NCBI GenBank assembly: GCA_050299555.1
Contig: JBNKWA010000019.1
Coordinates: forward strand, 20,699 to 84,698
Source: JBNKWA01 sp050299555
GTDB lineage: Bacteria > Pseudomonadota > Alphaproteobacteria > Rhodobacterales > Rhodobacteraceae
Direction: 5' to 3'
DNA: 64,000 nucleotides
Part shown: piece by piece, positions 51,621 through 60,155 of the stretch
How positions within the stretch are numbered: the first letter of the stretch is position 1
How the letters are laid out: every line of letters begins with the position of its first letter
The notes under the pieces: generated by a model
Told to the model about the DNA's origin: nothing
What the model saw: only the letters and a program-made list of their open reading frames with translations
The model's database searches: none
Made by a program: the position numbers and the translations under genes

Positions 51621-51732
51621 GCGCCCCCTTTCCCGCACTCCTGGCCGCGCCCCTGACCGCACCGCGGGGCCGCTCCCCGCCCCCCCACCCGCGCCCCCCG
51701 CGGGGCGGTCAGGGGCGCGGGAAAGGGGGCGC
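51621..51732 (-). repeat. Giant type B inverted repeat
   Basis: Three stacked stems are visible: GCGCCCCCTTTCCC (51621-51634) with 51719-51732; CGCGCCCCTGACCGC (51646-51660) with 51705-51719; and CCGCGGGG (51662-51669) with CCCCGCGG (51696-51703). The apical loop contains four C-tracts (51675-51690). About 36 bp pair, with one 11-nt bulge on the left side. It lies in the 413-bp divergent gap before the DUF3422 gene; the rest of that gap shows nothing recognisable. Confidence 0.85.
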
Positions 51733-51853
51733 AAAGGGGCGGTGCCGGGCCGCAACAGCATCCCGCCGATGCAGCGAGGCGCCTTGCACCTTGCCGCCGG
51801 TGGTCCGAATAACGCAGGCTGGCGGTGGTCGGGCACCGACGGGGGCGGGACAC

Positions 51854-53155
51854 ATGCCGATACGCGACAGCGACAACTTTCCGGGCCGCTATGCGCTGTC
51901 GAACGAGTTGCATGCGCGCCCCTTTCCCGAGCTGAGCGCGCCCTGCCGCGCCGCCTATCTGGCGATCAAGCCGGTCAGGAAGGCTGCCGACCGCGACAAG
52001 GCGCTGGATTACGCCCATCTGACCGCGCTTCTCGACCGCTTCGGGGCGCCGCATCCGCCGCCCCATGCCGGCCACCACTCGGCCAGGCTGGGCCGGGTCA
52101 ACCTGAAATGGGAGCAGCACACCGAGTTCGTGGCCTATACGCTGTTCGCGGACGGCGTCTCGAAGACGCCGTTCGACGGCGAGATGCACGACCTTTTCCC
52201 CGCCGACTGGCTGCAGGCGGCGCCGGGCAAGATCTTTACCTCGTGCCTGGTGCGCATCGAGAGGGCCGAGGACGAGGCCGAGATGGCACAGCGGCTGCAG
52301 AGCGACCTGGACGACTGGTTCGTGGCCGAGAGCCTGGCCGCCTCGCTGGTGATCGACGGTGCGGCGCTGATCGCCGGCGACTTCCGCATCGACCATGCCG
52401 GCCATGTCCGCTTCGCGGTCCTGGCGCACAAGGATACCGGGGCCCGGCGGCTGGGGCGGATCGTGCAGCGGCTGCTGGAGCTGGAGACCTACAAGCAGAT
52501 GGCCATGCTGACCCTGCCGGTGGCCCGTGACGTCACCGGGCGGGTGGCGCTGCTCGACAGCGAGCTGACCGGCATCGTCCAGTCCATGCGGGCGCGCGAG
52601 GGCGGCGATGCGGCGACGCTGGACCGGCTTCTGGAGATGGCCGCCGAGATCGAGGTGATGACCTCGTCCACCGCCTTCCGCTTCGGCGCCGCCGGGGCCT
52701 ATGAGGCAATCGTCAGCCAGCGCGTCGGCGTCCTGCGCGAGACGCGGGTCGGTGCCCGCCAGACCTTCGCCGAGTTCATGATGCGCCGCTTCGACCCGGC
52801 GATGCGCACCTGCCGCTCGGCCGAAGGGCGGCTGCGCGATCTGTCGGCCCGGGCCGAGCGGGCGGCCAATCTGCTTCGGACCCGGGTCGATGTCGCCTCG
52901 GCGGCGCAGGATGCCGAGGTGCTGAGGCGCATGGACCAGCGCGCCGCCTTGCAGCTTAGGCTGCAGGAGACGGTGGAGGGGCTGTCGGTGGTGGCGATCA
53001 GCTACTACGCGGTCAGCCTGCTGGCCAATATCGCCAAGCCGTTCGCCAAGCACTGGGGGATCGGCGAGGGCTGGGTCTACCTGGCGATCACCGTGCCGGT
53101 GGTGGCGGCGGTCTGGGCGGCGGTCCGGCGGCTGCGCAAGCGGCTGACGCACTGA
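51854..53155 (+). CDS. DUF3422 family membrane protein
   Basis: The 433-residue product begins YALSNELHARPFPEL, the DUF3422 signature. It has a large soluble domain, a coiled coil (about 315-375) and two C-terminal membrane helices (about 375-395 and 400-420). Function is unknown; the family is common in alpha- and betaproteobacteria. The ATG at 51854 is used because the open frame upstream crosses the type B repeat and is not coding. Confidence 0.85.
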   Translation: MPIRDSDNFPGRYALSNELHARPFPELSAPCRAAYLAIKPVRKAADRDKALDYAHLTALLDRFGAPHPPPHAGHHSARLGRVNLKWEQHTEFVAYTLFADGVSKTPFDGEMHDLFPADWLQAAPGKIFTSCLVRIERAEDEAEMAQRLQSDLDDWFVAESLAASLVIDGAALIAGDFRIDHAGHVRFAVLAHKDTGARRLGRIVQRLLELETYKQMAMLTLPVARDVTGRVALLDSELTGIVQSMRAREGGDAATLDRLLEMAAEIEVMTSSTAFRFGAAGAYEAIVSQRVGVLRETRVGARQTFAEFMMRRFDPAMRTCRSAEGRLRDLSARAERAANLLRTRVDVASAAQDAEVLRRMDQRAALQLRLQETVEGLSVVAISYYAVSLLANIAKPFAKHWGIGEGWVYLAITVPVVAAVWAAVRRLRKRLTH

Positions 53156-53206
53156 GCGGGCCCGCGGCCGCTTGCACCGGGGTGCCGGCCACTCTATGTC
53201 ACGGCG

Positions 53207-54007
53207 ATGCCCTTCTTGCCCGCCCGTCTGTCGCGCCGCCCCGTCGTCTCGGTGATCCGCCTTGACGGCGTCATCGGTGCCGGCGCGCGTTTCGGCGGCC
53301 AGACGCTGAGCGACGCGGCGCTGGCGCCGATGATCGAGCGCGCCTTCTCGCGCGGGGTGCGCGCGGTGGCGCTGGCGGTGAACTCGCCGGGCGGCTCGCC
53401 GGCGCAGTCGTCGCTGATCGCCGCCCGCATCCGCCGGCTGGCCGAGGAGCGCGGCATCCGGGTCTTTGCCTTTGCCGAGGATGTCGCCGCCTCGGGCGGC
53501 TACTGGCTGGCCTGCGCCGCCGACGAGATCTATGCCGATGCCTCGTCGATCCTCGGCTCCATCGGGGTGATCTCGGCGGGGTTCGGGCTGAACGAGCTGA
53601 TCGGCCGCCACGGCGTCGAGCGGCGGCTTTACACCGCCGGCACCCGCAAGGCGCTGCTCGATCCGTTCAGCCCCGAGAAGCCCGAGGACGTGGCCCGGCT
53701 GGACGCGCTTCTGAAGCAGCTCCACGGCACCTTCATCGCGCATGTCAAGGCGCGGCGGGGCGAGCGGCTGAAGGGCGAGGACCTGTTCAACGGCGACGTC
53801 TTTGTCGGCCAGGAGGCGGTGGATGCCGGGCTGGCCGACGGGCTGGCTCATCTGGTGCCGCGGATGAAGGCGGAGTTCGGCGACAAGACCCGGTTCAATG
53901 TCATCCGCCAGCGCCGCGGCATGCTGCGGCGGCTGGGCGGGCAGGTGCTGGCCGACGCGCTGGGCCAGGCCGAGGACCGGCTGGCCCGGGCGCAGTACGG
54001 GCTGTGA
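53207..54007 (+). CDS. S49-family (SppA-like) serine peptidase
   Basis: The 266-residue product has the ClpP-like fold with catalytic Ser96 (EDVAASGGYWLACAADEIYA) and Lys148 (GTRKALLDPFSP). It is a short, single-domain form related to SohB/SppA. No N-terminal membrane anchor is evident, unlike SppA, so it may be cytoplasmic or peripheral. One base separates its stop from the next gene, which encodes a membrane-anchored zinc-ribbon-like protein. Confidence 0.9.
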   Translation: MPFLPARLSRRPVVSVIRLDGVIGAGARFGGQTLSDAALAPMIERAFSRGVRAVALAVNSPGGSPAQSSLIAARIRRLAEERGIRVFAFAEDVAASGGYWLACAADEIYADASSILGSIGVISAGFGLNELIGRHGVERRLYTAGTRKALLDPFSPEKPEDVARLDALLKQLHGTFIAHVKARRGERLKGEDLFNGDVFVGQEAVDAGLADGLAHLVPRMKAEFGDKTRFNVIRQRRGMLRRLGGQVLADALGQAEDRLARAQYGL

Positions 54008-54008
54008 G

Positions 54009-54197
54009 ATGCTGATCAAGGCCGTCAGCATCTTCCTGATCGCCATGGTGGCGCTGGGCCTGTTCGGCAAGCTGCGCTTCGGCACCTTCGGCCGCGACCG
54101 CAAGGATCGGGCGCTGCAGGGCAGGAAGTGCCGTCATTGCGGCGGTTTTGCCATCGGCAGCGCGGCCTGCCCCTGCGGGCGCACCGGCCCCGCCTGA
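54009..54197 (+). CDS. Small membrane protein with zinc-ribbon-like Cys cluster
   Basis: The 62-residue product has an N-terminal membrane helix (about 2-22), a basic stretch, then CRHCGGFAIGSAACPCG with four cysteines (CxxC...CxC) that could bind zinc. It starts one base after the S49 peptidase stop, so it is co-translated. Function unknown; it could anchor or regulate that peptidase. Confidence 0.72.
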   Translation: MLIKAVSIFLIAMVALGLFGKLRFGTFGRDRKDRALQGRKCRHCGGFAIGSAACPCGRTGPA

Positions 54198-54210
54198 GGC
54201 CCGGTTGCGG

Positions 54211-54230
54211 CGCCACCCGTGGCGGCTTTT
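54211..54230 (+). terminator. Terminator after the S49 peptidase operon
   Basis: CGCCAC and GTGGCG form a compact stem around CC, followed by gcTTTT, 13 bp after the stop of the 62-residue gene. Confidence 0.6.
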
Positions 54231-54414
54231 CCACGCCGGGTATCGGCATTCACACTTTCGTCACGAAATCTCAATGAATTCAAAAATTTATCAGGGGTTA
54301 AGATTTTTGTTCAGCAAAAACAGTGCCTTGCATTTTTGCCCAAAAATTGGGCATGCCGCATAAACGCCTTATTCCCTTGAGCTTCCGGTCTCGGGGCAAA
54401 GTTTTTGCACCGGG

Positions 54415-54423
54415 TTATCCACA
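54415..54423 (+). promoter_or_regulatory. Consensus DnaA box
   Basis: TTATCCACA matches the DnaA consensus exactly, in the AT-rich island 93 bp before uvrC. Only one perfect copy is present; attgtccacg at 54491-54500 is a weak second candidate. Confidence 0.5.
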
Positions 54424-54515
54424 GGTTTGGTGGATGCCTTCGGGCTTGAGTTTTGCGTCGGAGCGTTGCAGCAGTCGAGGGAATCAGCCTCATTGTCCAC
54501 GAATTGATCACGGCG

Positions 54516-56408
54516 ATGGATGAATCGACCACCGACAGGCCTTCGGCACGGCCCCCGACCGGGCACCGGGTGATCCAGGGCTACGTGCGCAACCTCGGCA
54601 ACGGCCCGGGGGTCTATCGCATGCTCGACGACAAGGGCGAGGTGCTTTACGTCGGCAAGGCGCGCAGCCTGAAGAAGCGCGTCGCCTCGTATGCCAAGCC
54701 GGCCGGCCATTCGCCGCGGATCGCGCGGATGATCGCCGCGACCGCCTCGATGATGTTCCTGACCACCGAGACCGAGATCGAGGCGCTGCTTCTGGAGCAG
54801 AACCTGATCAAGCAGCTCAAGCCGCGCTACAACGTGCTGCTGAGGGACGACAAGAGCTTTCCCAACATCCTGGTCACCGGCGACCATGCGTTTCCGCAGA
54901 TCAAGAAGCATCGCGGGGCGAAGTCGGACAAGGGGCGCTACTTCGGCCCCTTCGCCTCGGCCGGGGCGGTGAACCGGACGCTGAACCAGCTGCAGAAGGC
55001 GTTCCTCTTGCGCAACTGCTCGGATCCGATGTTCGAGAGCCGGACCCGGCCCTGCCTGCTTTACCAGATCAAGCGCTGCTCGGCGCCGTGCACCGGGCTG
55101 ATCGGCGAGGCCGACTATGCGGCGCTGGTCGCCGACGCGGTGCGGTATCTGGAAGGCAAGTCGACGGCGGTGCAGGAGGCGCTGGCGGCGGAGATGGGGC
55201 AGGCGAGCGCGGCCATGGAGTTCGAGCGCGCGGCGGCGCTCCGGGACCGCATAAGGGCGATGGCGCATGTCGCGTCGGCGCAGGGCATCAACCCCGCCGG
55301 GGTCGCCGAGGCCGACGTGGTGGCGGTGCACCTGGACGGCGGGCAGGCCTGCGTGATGGTGTTCTTCATCCGCGGCAACCAGAACTGGGGCAACCGGGCC
55401 TATTTCCCGCGTACCGGGTCGGGGGCGGAGGCCAGCGAGGTGCTGGAGGGCTTTCTGGGCCAGTTCTACGGCAACAAGACGCCGCCGCGGCTGCTGCTGT
55501 TGTCCGAGCCGGTGGACAATGCCGACCTGCTGGCCGAGGCGCTGACCGCGCAGCTTGGCCGCAAGGTGGAGATCGCGGTGCCGCAGCGGGGCGAGAAGGC
55601 GCAGCTGGTGGAGCACGCCTTGCGCAACGCCCGTGAGGCGCTGGGCCGCAAGATGGCCGAAAGCGCCAGCCAGGCGCGGCTGCTGGAGGGGCTGGCCGAT
55701 GCCTTCGGGCTGGAGGCGCCGCCGACGCGGATCGAGGTCTACGACAACAGCCACATCATGGGCACCAACGCGGTGGGCGCGATGATCGTCGCCGGCCCCG
55801 AGGGGCTGGTGAAGTCGGCCTATCGCAAGTTCAACATCAAGAGCACCGACCTGACCCCGGGGGACGATTTCGGGATGATGCGCGAGGTGCTGTACCGGCG
55901 CTTCTCGCGGCTTCTGAAGGAGGATCCGGACCGCGCCGGCGACGGTTGGCCGGATCTTCTGCTGATCGACGGCGGGCCGGGGCAGGTGAGCGCGGTGGCG
56001 GCGACGCTGGCCGAGCTGGGCATCGAGGACGTGGAGATCATCGGCGTCGCCAAGGGCGTGGACCGCGATGCCGGCAAGGAGGAGTTCCACCGGGTCAGGG
56101 ATGGTCGGGTCGAGCGGCCGATGGCGCTGCCGGCGAAGGACCCGGTGCTGTATTTCGTGCAGCGGCTCAGGGACGAGGCGCACCGGTTCGTCATCGGCGC
56201 GCATCGGGCCAAGCGGGCCAAGGCGATCGGCGCGACGCCGCTGGACGAGGTGCCGGGGATCGGCGCGGCGAGAAAGCGGGCGCTTCTGGCGCATTTCGGC
56301 AGCGCCAAGGCGGTGAGCCGGGCCGGGCTGTCGGACCTGAGGTCGGTGCCCGGGATTTCGGGCCAGATGGCCGAGACGATCTACGGCTTTTTCAACGAGA
56401 ACGGGTAG
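54516..56408 (+). CDS. uvrC: Excinuclease ABC subunit C
   Basis: UvrC makes the two incisions of nucleotide excision repair. The 630-residue product has the GIY-YIG nuclease (GVYRMLDDKGEVLYVGKARSLKKRVASY, about 30-57), the UVR motif (EFERAAALRDRI), the RNase H-like endonuclease domain (EVYDNSHIMGTNAVGAMIV; LLIDGGPGQV) and C-terminal helix-hairpin-helix motifs. The ATG at 54516 gives the family start. In related genomes pgsA, moaD and moaE follow directly; here two opposite-strand genes intervene. Confidence 0.97.
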   Translation: MDESTTDRPSARPPTGHRVIQGYVRNLGNGPGVYRMLDDKGEVLYVGKARSLKKRVASYAKPAGHSPRIARMIAATASMMFLTTETEIEALLLEQNLIKQLKPRYNVLLRDDKSFPNILVTGDHAFPQIKKHRGAKSDKGRYFGPFASAGAVNRTLNQLQKAFLLRNCSDPMFESRTRPCLLYQIKRCSAPCTGLIGEADYAALVADAVRYLEGKSTAVQEALAAEMGQASAAMEFERAAALRDRIRAMAHVASAQGINPAGVAEADVVAVHLDGGQACVMVFFIRGNQNWGNRAYFPRTGSGAEASEVLEGFLGQFYGNKTPPRLLLLSEPVDNADLLAEALTAQLGRKVEIAVPQRGEKAQLVEHALRNAREALGRKMAESASQARLLEGLADAFGLEAPPTRIEVYDNSHIMGTNAVGAMIVAGPEGLVKSAYRKFNIKSTDLTPGDDFGMMREVLYRRFSRLLKEDPDRAGDGWPDLLLIDGGPGQVSAVAATLAELGIEDVEIIGVAKGVDRDAGKEEFHRVRDGRVERPMALPAKDPVLYFVQRLRDEAHRFVIGAHRAKRAKAIGATPLDEVPGIGAARKRALLAHFGSAKAVSRAGLSDLRSVPGISGQMAETIYGFFNENG

Positions 56409-56448
56409 GGCTGGCAGAAGGGGCGGCGCCGGCGCCCTGGCCCCCGCC

Positions 56449-56489
56449 AATCCGTCGCCGCCTGGCCTTCGGCCAGGCGCGCGCGGATT
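56449..56489 (+). terminator. Hairpin after uvrC
   Basis: GCCTGGCC (56460-56467) and GGCCAGGC (56471-56478) pair around TTC, and AATCCG (56449-56454) pairs with CGGATT (56484-56489) outside it. It is 40 bp beyond the uvrC stop in the convergent gap. Confidence 0.6.
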
Positions 56490-56550
56490 GCCGGTCCCGG
56501 CCCAAGCGCCTGCGGCGCGCGGGTCCGGGCGCACGCCCCCGGCGCCGCGA

Positions 56551-56614
56551 CGCCGATCGCGCCGAGGGTGGCGGGTGGGGAGCGACCCGGGCGCGATTGG
56601 GGCGCGATCCGGCG
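56551..56614 (+). repeat. Solitary type B palindrome
   Basis: GATCGCGCC (56555-56563) pairs with GGCGCGATC (56601-56609), extended by CGCC/GGCG across a 1-nt bulge. The loop has GGGTGGCGGGTGGGG on the + strand, an imperfect G-quadruplex motif. It lies between convergent uvrC and the methyltransferase gene. Confidence 0.7.
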
Positions 56615-56623
56615 ACCTCCCGG

Positions 56624-57433
56624 TCAGCGCACGGCCCGGACCGCCCAGGCGCGGGCGGTCAGCGCCACCGGCCCGCCGCGGTCGAGGCGCTCGGCGAGGC
56701 TGGCCCGCAGCGCCTCGCGGCGGTCCGGCTCGAGGCTGGCGGCATAGCCGGGCGCCGGGCCGGCACCGAGGGTGAAGGGCTGCCAGAAGGCGGCGAAGTC
56801 GTCGAATACGGTGGGGATCTCTATCGCTGTCACCTCGGGCGCCCCGCCGAGCGCCCCGCCGAGCGCACTGGTCACCTCGTCGGCGAGGCCGCCGCGGGTG
56901 CAGAACGGGAACCGCGCGCGTTCGTCCAGCCCCCCGGCGGCGGGGTCGAGGCCCGCGGCGGCGGACCAGAAGGCGTCGATGAAGCCGATGCCGCCGGCGG
57001 GATAGTCCCAGACGTAGAAGGCCAGCGTGCCGCCGGGGCGGAGCACGCGCCAGGCCTCGGCCAGCGCCGCCGCGCGGTCGGGAACGAAGTTGAGCGCCAG
57101 CCCGGAGACGGCGTAGTCGGCGCTGCCATCGGCGGCGGGCAGGCTGACCGCATCGGCGGTCTCGACCCGGAGGCGGGGATCGGCCAGTGCCGCGCGGGCA
57201 TGGGAGGCGAAGGCGTCGGAGAGGTCGGTGGCCAGCACCGAGCCCGGCTCGGCCCGGGTCAGGATCGCCCGGGTGAGCGCCCCGGTGCCGCAGCCGGCCT
57301 CGATCCAGTCGGCGCCCGGCCGCGGGCCCAGCCAGTCGACGAATCGCCCGGCGACCTCGGCGCTCCAGCGGCCCATGTAGTGATCGTAGCTCTGCCCGGC
57401 GGTCCAGGCGTCGAAGCCCGCTGCGTTGGCCAT
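56624..57433 (-). CDS. Class I SAM-dependent methyltransferase
   Basis: The 269-residue product has an intact SAM motif I (IEAGCGTGALTRAIL, about 45-59), motif II region LALNFVPDRAAALAEAWRVLRPGGTLAFYVWDYP and a UbiE/Methyltransf_11-type fold. Substrate unknown. The ATG at 57433 is the first good start. It forms a leftward pair with the hemolysin III gene, inserted between uvrC and pgsA. Confidence 0.87.
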   Translation of the reverse strand: MANAAGFDAWTAGQSYDHYMGRWSAEVAGRFVDWLGPRPGADWIEAGCGTGALTRAILTRAEPGSVLATDLSDAFASHARAALADPRLRVETADAVSLPAADGSADYAVSGLALNFVPDRAAALAEAWRVLRPGGTLAFYVWDYPAGGIGFIDAFWSAAAGLDPAAGGLDERARFPFCTRGGLADEVTSALGGALGGAPEVTAIEIPTVFDDFAAFWQPFTLGAGPAPGYAASLEPDRREALRASLAERLDRGGPVALTARAWAVRAVR

Positions 57434-57501
57434 GATTCGTCCCCCACCCGGTGATGCGCGGCCAAAAGCATGCGCCCGGGGCCGCCGCCCCGCAAGCGGC
57501 G

Positions 57502-58155
57502 TCAGGCGGGGATGACGGGGCGGACCACCTCGACGGTGACGGCGGCGTAGAAGACGAAGCTGGCGGCCAGCACCAGCACATGCCAGATCGTGGTCTGGAA
57601 GGGCAGGCGCTCCCACAAAAAGAACGCCACGCCGAGGGTGTAGAGCCCGCCGCCGACGACGATCAGCACGAAGGTGGGCGCCGAGAGCGCACCGAGGATC
57701 GCGCCGCCGGCCAGCACCACCGCCCAGCCCATGGCGAGGTAGAGCGCCAGCGCCACCCAGCGGAAGCGGTCGGGGGAGATCATCTTCAGCGACAGTCCGG
57801 CAAGGGCGGCGCCCCAGATGCCGGCCAGGAGCCCGCCGCCCTGGCCCGACATCAGCAGGAACGGCGTGTAGGTGCCGGCGATCTTGAGATAGATCGCCGA
57901 GTGGTCGAGGCGCTTCAGCACCCCCTGCCAGTGCGGCAGCGGCAACAGGTGGTAGAGCGCCGAGCACAGGATCATCAGCACCAGCGTGGCGCCGTAGACC
58001 GAGATCCCGATCAGCGTGGCGGCGTCGCCGCGCAGCATCGCCGCGAGCAGCACCAGGACCGGCACCGCGCCGGCGACCAGCGCCAGCCCGGCGACGTGCA
58101 CGGCGGCATCGGAAATCCGCTCGGCGCGGGAATAGACGCGCGGGTCGACGATCAT
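57502..58155 (-). CDS. Hemolysin III/PAQR-family membrane protein
   Basis: The 217-residue protein has seven predicted membrane helices and the family motifs SALYHLLP (Ser-x3-His), LDHSAIYLKIAGTYTPF and TIWHVLVLAASFVFY, whose His and Asp residues bind zinc in the PAQR superfamily. Despite the name, bacterial members are not established toxins, and hydrolase or lipid-homeostasis roles are proposed. It starts 97 bp from pgsA, divergently. Confidence 0.9.
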   Translation of the reverse strand: MIVDPRVYSRAERISDAAVHVAGLALVAGAVPVLVLLAAMLRGDAATLIGISVYGATLVLMILCSALYHLLPLPHWQGVLKRLDHSAIYLKIAGTYTPFLLMSGQGGGLLAGIWGAALAGLSLKMISPDRFRWVALALYLAMGWAVVLAGGAILGALSAPTFVLIVVGGGLYTLGVAFFLWERLPFQTTIWHVLVLAASFVFYAAVTVEVVRPVIPA

Positions 58156-58252
58156 GGGTCCAGCCTAGCACATCGCGGGCGGTCGCCAAGCAACGCTTGC
58201 GTGACAGAAGGGCGCCTTCCCTGTCCCCGCGCGACGCGATACACCCGGTGAC

Positions 58253-58921
58253 ATGACATGGAACATCCCCAACGTGCTGACCACCCTGCGGCTTCTGGCG
58301 GCGCCAGGCGTGGCGGTGATGTTTCTCTATTTCAACCGCCCCTGGGCCGACTGGCTGGCGTTGACGCTGTTCATCGGCGCGGCCGCCACCGACTGGTTCG
58401 ACGGCTATCTGGCGCGGCTGTGGAAGCAGGAATCGAAGTTCGGCGCCATGCTGGACCCGATTGCCGACAAGGCCATGGTGGTGATCGCGATCATGGTCAT
58501 CACCGGCTATTCGGGCATGAACCCGTGGCTGATCCTGCCGGCGACGCTGATCCTGTTCCGCGAGGTCTTCGTTTCAGGCTTGCGCGAATATCTCGGTGCC
58601 GCCGCGGGGACGCTGAAGGTGACCCGGCTGGCCAAGTGGAAGACGACAGCGCAGATGGTTGCGATCGCGATCCTGTTCCTGGGCACCGGGCTGGAATACA
58701 AGGAAGGCATCGCGATGCGCGGGATGACGCCGGATCAGTATGCCGAGGCGGTCGCGGCGGGGCAGGCGGACGCGATCAAGACCTGCTTCAATCGCGACTG
58801 TCCGTCGGTGGCGACCTGGGCCGGGCTGGGCCTGATCTGGATCGCGGCCGCGCTGACCTTCGTCACCGGCTGGGAGTACTTCCGCAAGTCGCTGCCGTAC
58901 CTGAAGGACGATCCGCGATGA
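58253..58921 (+). CDS. pgsA: CDP-diacylglycerol-glycerol-3-phosphate 3-phosphatidyltransferase
   Basis: PgsA makes phosphatidylglycerol phosphate, the committed step to phosphatidylglycerol and cardiolipin. The 222-residue product has the CDP-alcohol phosphotransferase motif spread over TDWFDGYLARLWKQESKFGAMLDPIADK (DxxDGxxAR...GxxxDxxxD, about 44-72) and four to six membrane helices. An insertion of about 35 residues before the last helix carries two cysteines (TCFNRDCPSVA). It overlaps moaD by 4 bp. Confidence 0.95.
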   Translation: MTWNIPNVLTTLRLLAAPGVAVMFLYFNRPWADWLALTLFIGAAATDWFDGYLARLWKQESKFGAMLDPIADKAMVVIAIMVITGYSGMNPWLILPATLILFREVFVSGLREYLGAAAGTLKVTRLAKWKTTAQMVAIAILFLGTGLEYKEGIAMRGMTPDQYAEAVAAGQADAIKTCFNRDCPSVATWAGLGLIWIAAALTFVTGWEYFRKSLPYLKDDPR

Positions 58922-59163
58922 AGGTGCTGTACTTCGCCTGGCTGAGGGAGCGCATCGGCCTGCCGTCGGAGGAGGTGGAGACCGGGGCGGCGACGGTGGC
59001 GGCGCTGGTCGAGGAGCTGAAGGCGCGCGAGCCGCGCTATGCCGCCGCCTTTGCCGACATGGCGGCGGTCAGGGTGGCGGTGGACCAGGAGCTGACGGCG
59101 ATGGATGCGCCGCTTGCGGGCGTGCGCGAGGTCGCCTTCTTCCCGCCGATGACCGGCGGCTGA
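58918..59163 (+). CDS. moaD: Molybdopterin synthase sulfur carrier subunit
   Basis: The 81-residue ubiquitin-fold protein ends in FFPPMTGG; the C-terminal Gly-Gly is thiocarboxylated and donates sulfur to precursor Z (cPMP). Its ATG overlaps the pgsA stop (ATGA). With moaE it forms molybdopterin synthase. Confidence 0.95.
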   Translation: MKVLYFAWLRERIGLPSEEVETGAATVAALVEELKAREPRYAAAFADMAAVRVAVDQELTAMDAPLAGVREVAFFPPMTGG

Positions 59164-59173
59164 GGGCGCCGGG

Positions 59174-59620
59174 GTGGCGGTCCGGGTCCAGCGCGAGGAT
59201 TTCGACGTCGGCGCCGAGATCGCGGCGCTGACCGCCGGGCGGGCGGATATCGGCGCCGTGGTGACCTTCCAGGGACTGGTCCGGGACAGTGCCCACGGGC
59301 AGGCGATCTCGGGCATGGAGCTGGAACACTATCCCGGCATGACCGAGAAGGCGCTGGCGGCCATCGAGGCCGAGGCCCATGCCCGCTGGCCCTTGCAGGC
59401 GAGCCTGATCGTCCACCGCTTTGGCGCCCTGGCTCTGGGCGACAGGATCGTGCTGGTGGTCACTGCCTCGCCGCACCGGCAGGCGGCCTTCGCGGCGGCG
59501 GAGTTCCTGATGGACTATCTCAAGAGCCGGGCGCCGTTCTGGAAGAAGGAGGGCACCGGCGATGGCGGAAGCTGGGTCGATGCCCGCGAGGCCGACGAGG
59601 AGGCGCTGAAGCGCTGGTAG
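59174..59620 (+). CDS. moaE: Molybdopterin synthase catalytic subunit
   Basis: The 148-residue product has the MoaE fold with GAVVTFQGLVRD, LEHYPGMTEKAL and the active-site region VVTASPHRQAAFAAAEFLMDYLKSRAPFWKKE containing the conserved Lys residues. It starts at GTG 10 bp after moaD. It is the last gene of the run; a degenerate type B repeat follows. Confidence 0.95.
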   Translation: MAVRVQREDFDVGAEIAALTAGRADIGAVVTFQGLVRDSAHGQAISGMELEHYPGMTEKALAAIEAEAHARWPLQASLIVHRFGALALGDRIVLVVTASPHRQAAFAAAEFLMDYLKSRAPFWKKEGTGDGGSWVDAREADEEALKRW

Positions 59621-59637
59621 CGGCCGCCCGCTTGGGC

Positions 59638-59728
59638 GCATTTGTGCCCCGGGCCGCTGCCCGCCCATTCACCTTCGCGCCTACCCAGGCGCCTCGCCCT
59701 CGCGTTCCGGGCGCAAGTGGTGCGTGGC
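59638..59728 (-). repeat. Degenerate type B palindrome
   Basis: The core CCGCTGCCCGCCCATTCACC (from 59655) matches the type B loop with the third and fourth C-tracts eroded. Arms around gcgcatttgtgccccggg and ccgggcgcaagtgg still pair imperfectly. It lies between convergent moaE and the 102-residue gene. Confidence 0.55.
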
Positions 59729-59833
59729 GCCCCGGCCTTTGGCTGTGTCGAGGGAGCGCGGCGTCCTGAGGTCGGGCGGAGTGACGGGCGCAGCGGCGGG
59801 TTGCCCGGCCGTTGCCGGCAGGGCGCCGGGTGG

Positions 59834-60142
59834 TCAGCTCTCGCGGCCCATGGCGTCGAGTTCGCGGCGGACGGCGCCGAGGGCGTCCATGGCGGCTTCC
59901 AGCTCGGCCTCGGTCTGGGCCAGGCGGTTGCGGTAGTACTGGTCGAGCTCGGACAGCTGCTTCTCGGCCGCGGCCTGCGCCTCCTGGGCCTGCCTGAGCG
60001 AGGCCATCAGCTCGGTCTCTTCCGGCGGCGGCGCCGGTGGCGGCCGGTTGATGATGCCGAAGATCCAGCGCAGGCACCAGCCGGCGATGGCGGCGGCGAT
60101 CAGCGCGCCGGTGATGGTAAGGGTCAGTTGGCCTCGGTCCAT
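59834..60142 (-). CDS. Small membrane/coiled-coil protein of unknown function
   Basis: The 102-residue product has one N-terminal membrane helix (about 8-30), a Pro-rich turn (RPPPAPPPEE) and a cytoplasmic coiled coil to the end. It contains no recognised domain. It lies on the same strand as, and about 170 bp downstream of, the OmpA-like gene, with a paired palindrome between. Confidence 0.7.
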   Translation of the reverse strand: MDRGQLTLTITGALIAAAIAGWCLRWIFGIINRPPPAPPPEETELMASLRQAQEAQAAAEKQLSELDQYYRNRLAQTEAELEAAMDALGAVRRELDAMGRES

Positions 60143-60155
60143 GCCATGGGTCCTA

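Larger units (their letters stand above)
54198..54515. other. AT-rich intergenic island before uvrC
   Basis: No gene is seen in these 318 bp. Positions about 54240-54425 are strikingly AT-rich for this genome. They contain a hairpin (TGCCCAA aaa TTGGGCA, 54337-54353), long A/T runs, and a consensus DnaA box. The uvrC promoter must lie here. Confidence 0.8.

Noticed and set aside
54240..54425. Chromosomal replication origin
   Set aside because: Only one consensus DnaA box is present and no dnaA, parAB, gidA or hemE gene is nearby. Kept only as a DnaA-box observation.
54369..57581. 1070-codon open frame on the - strand across uvrC
   Set aside because: It is a GC-rich antisense shadow: arginine/histidine/proline-rich, without domains, and opposite a clear uvrC.
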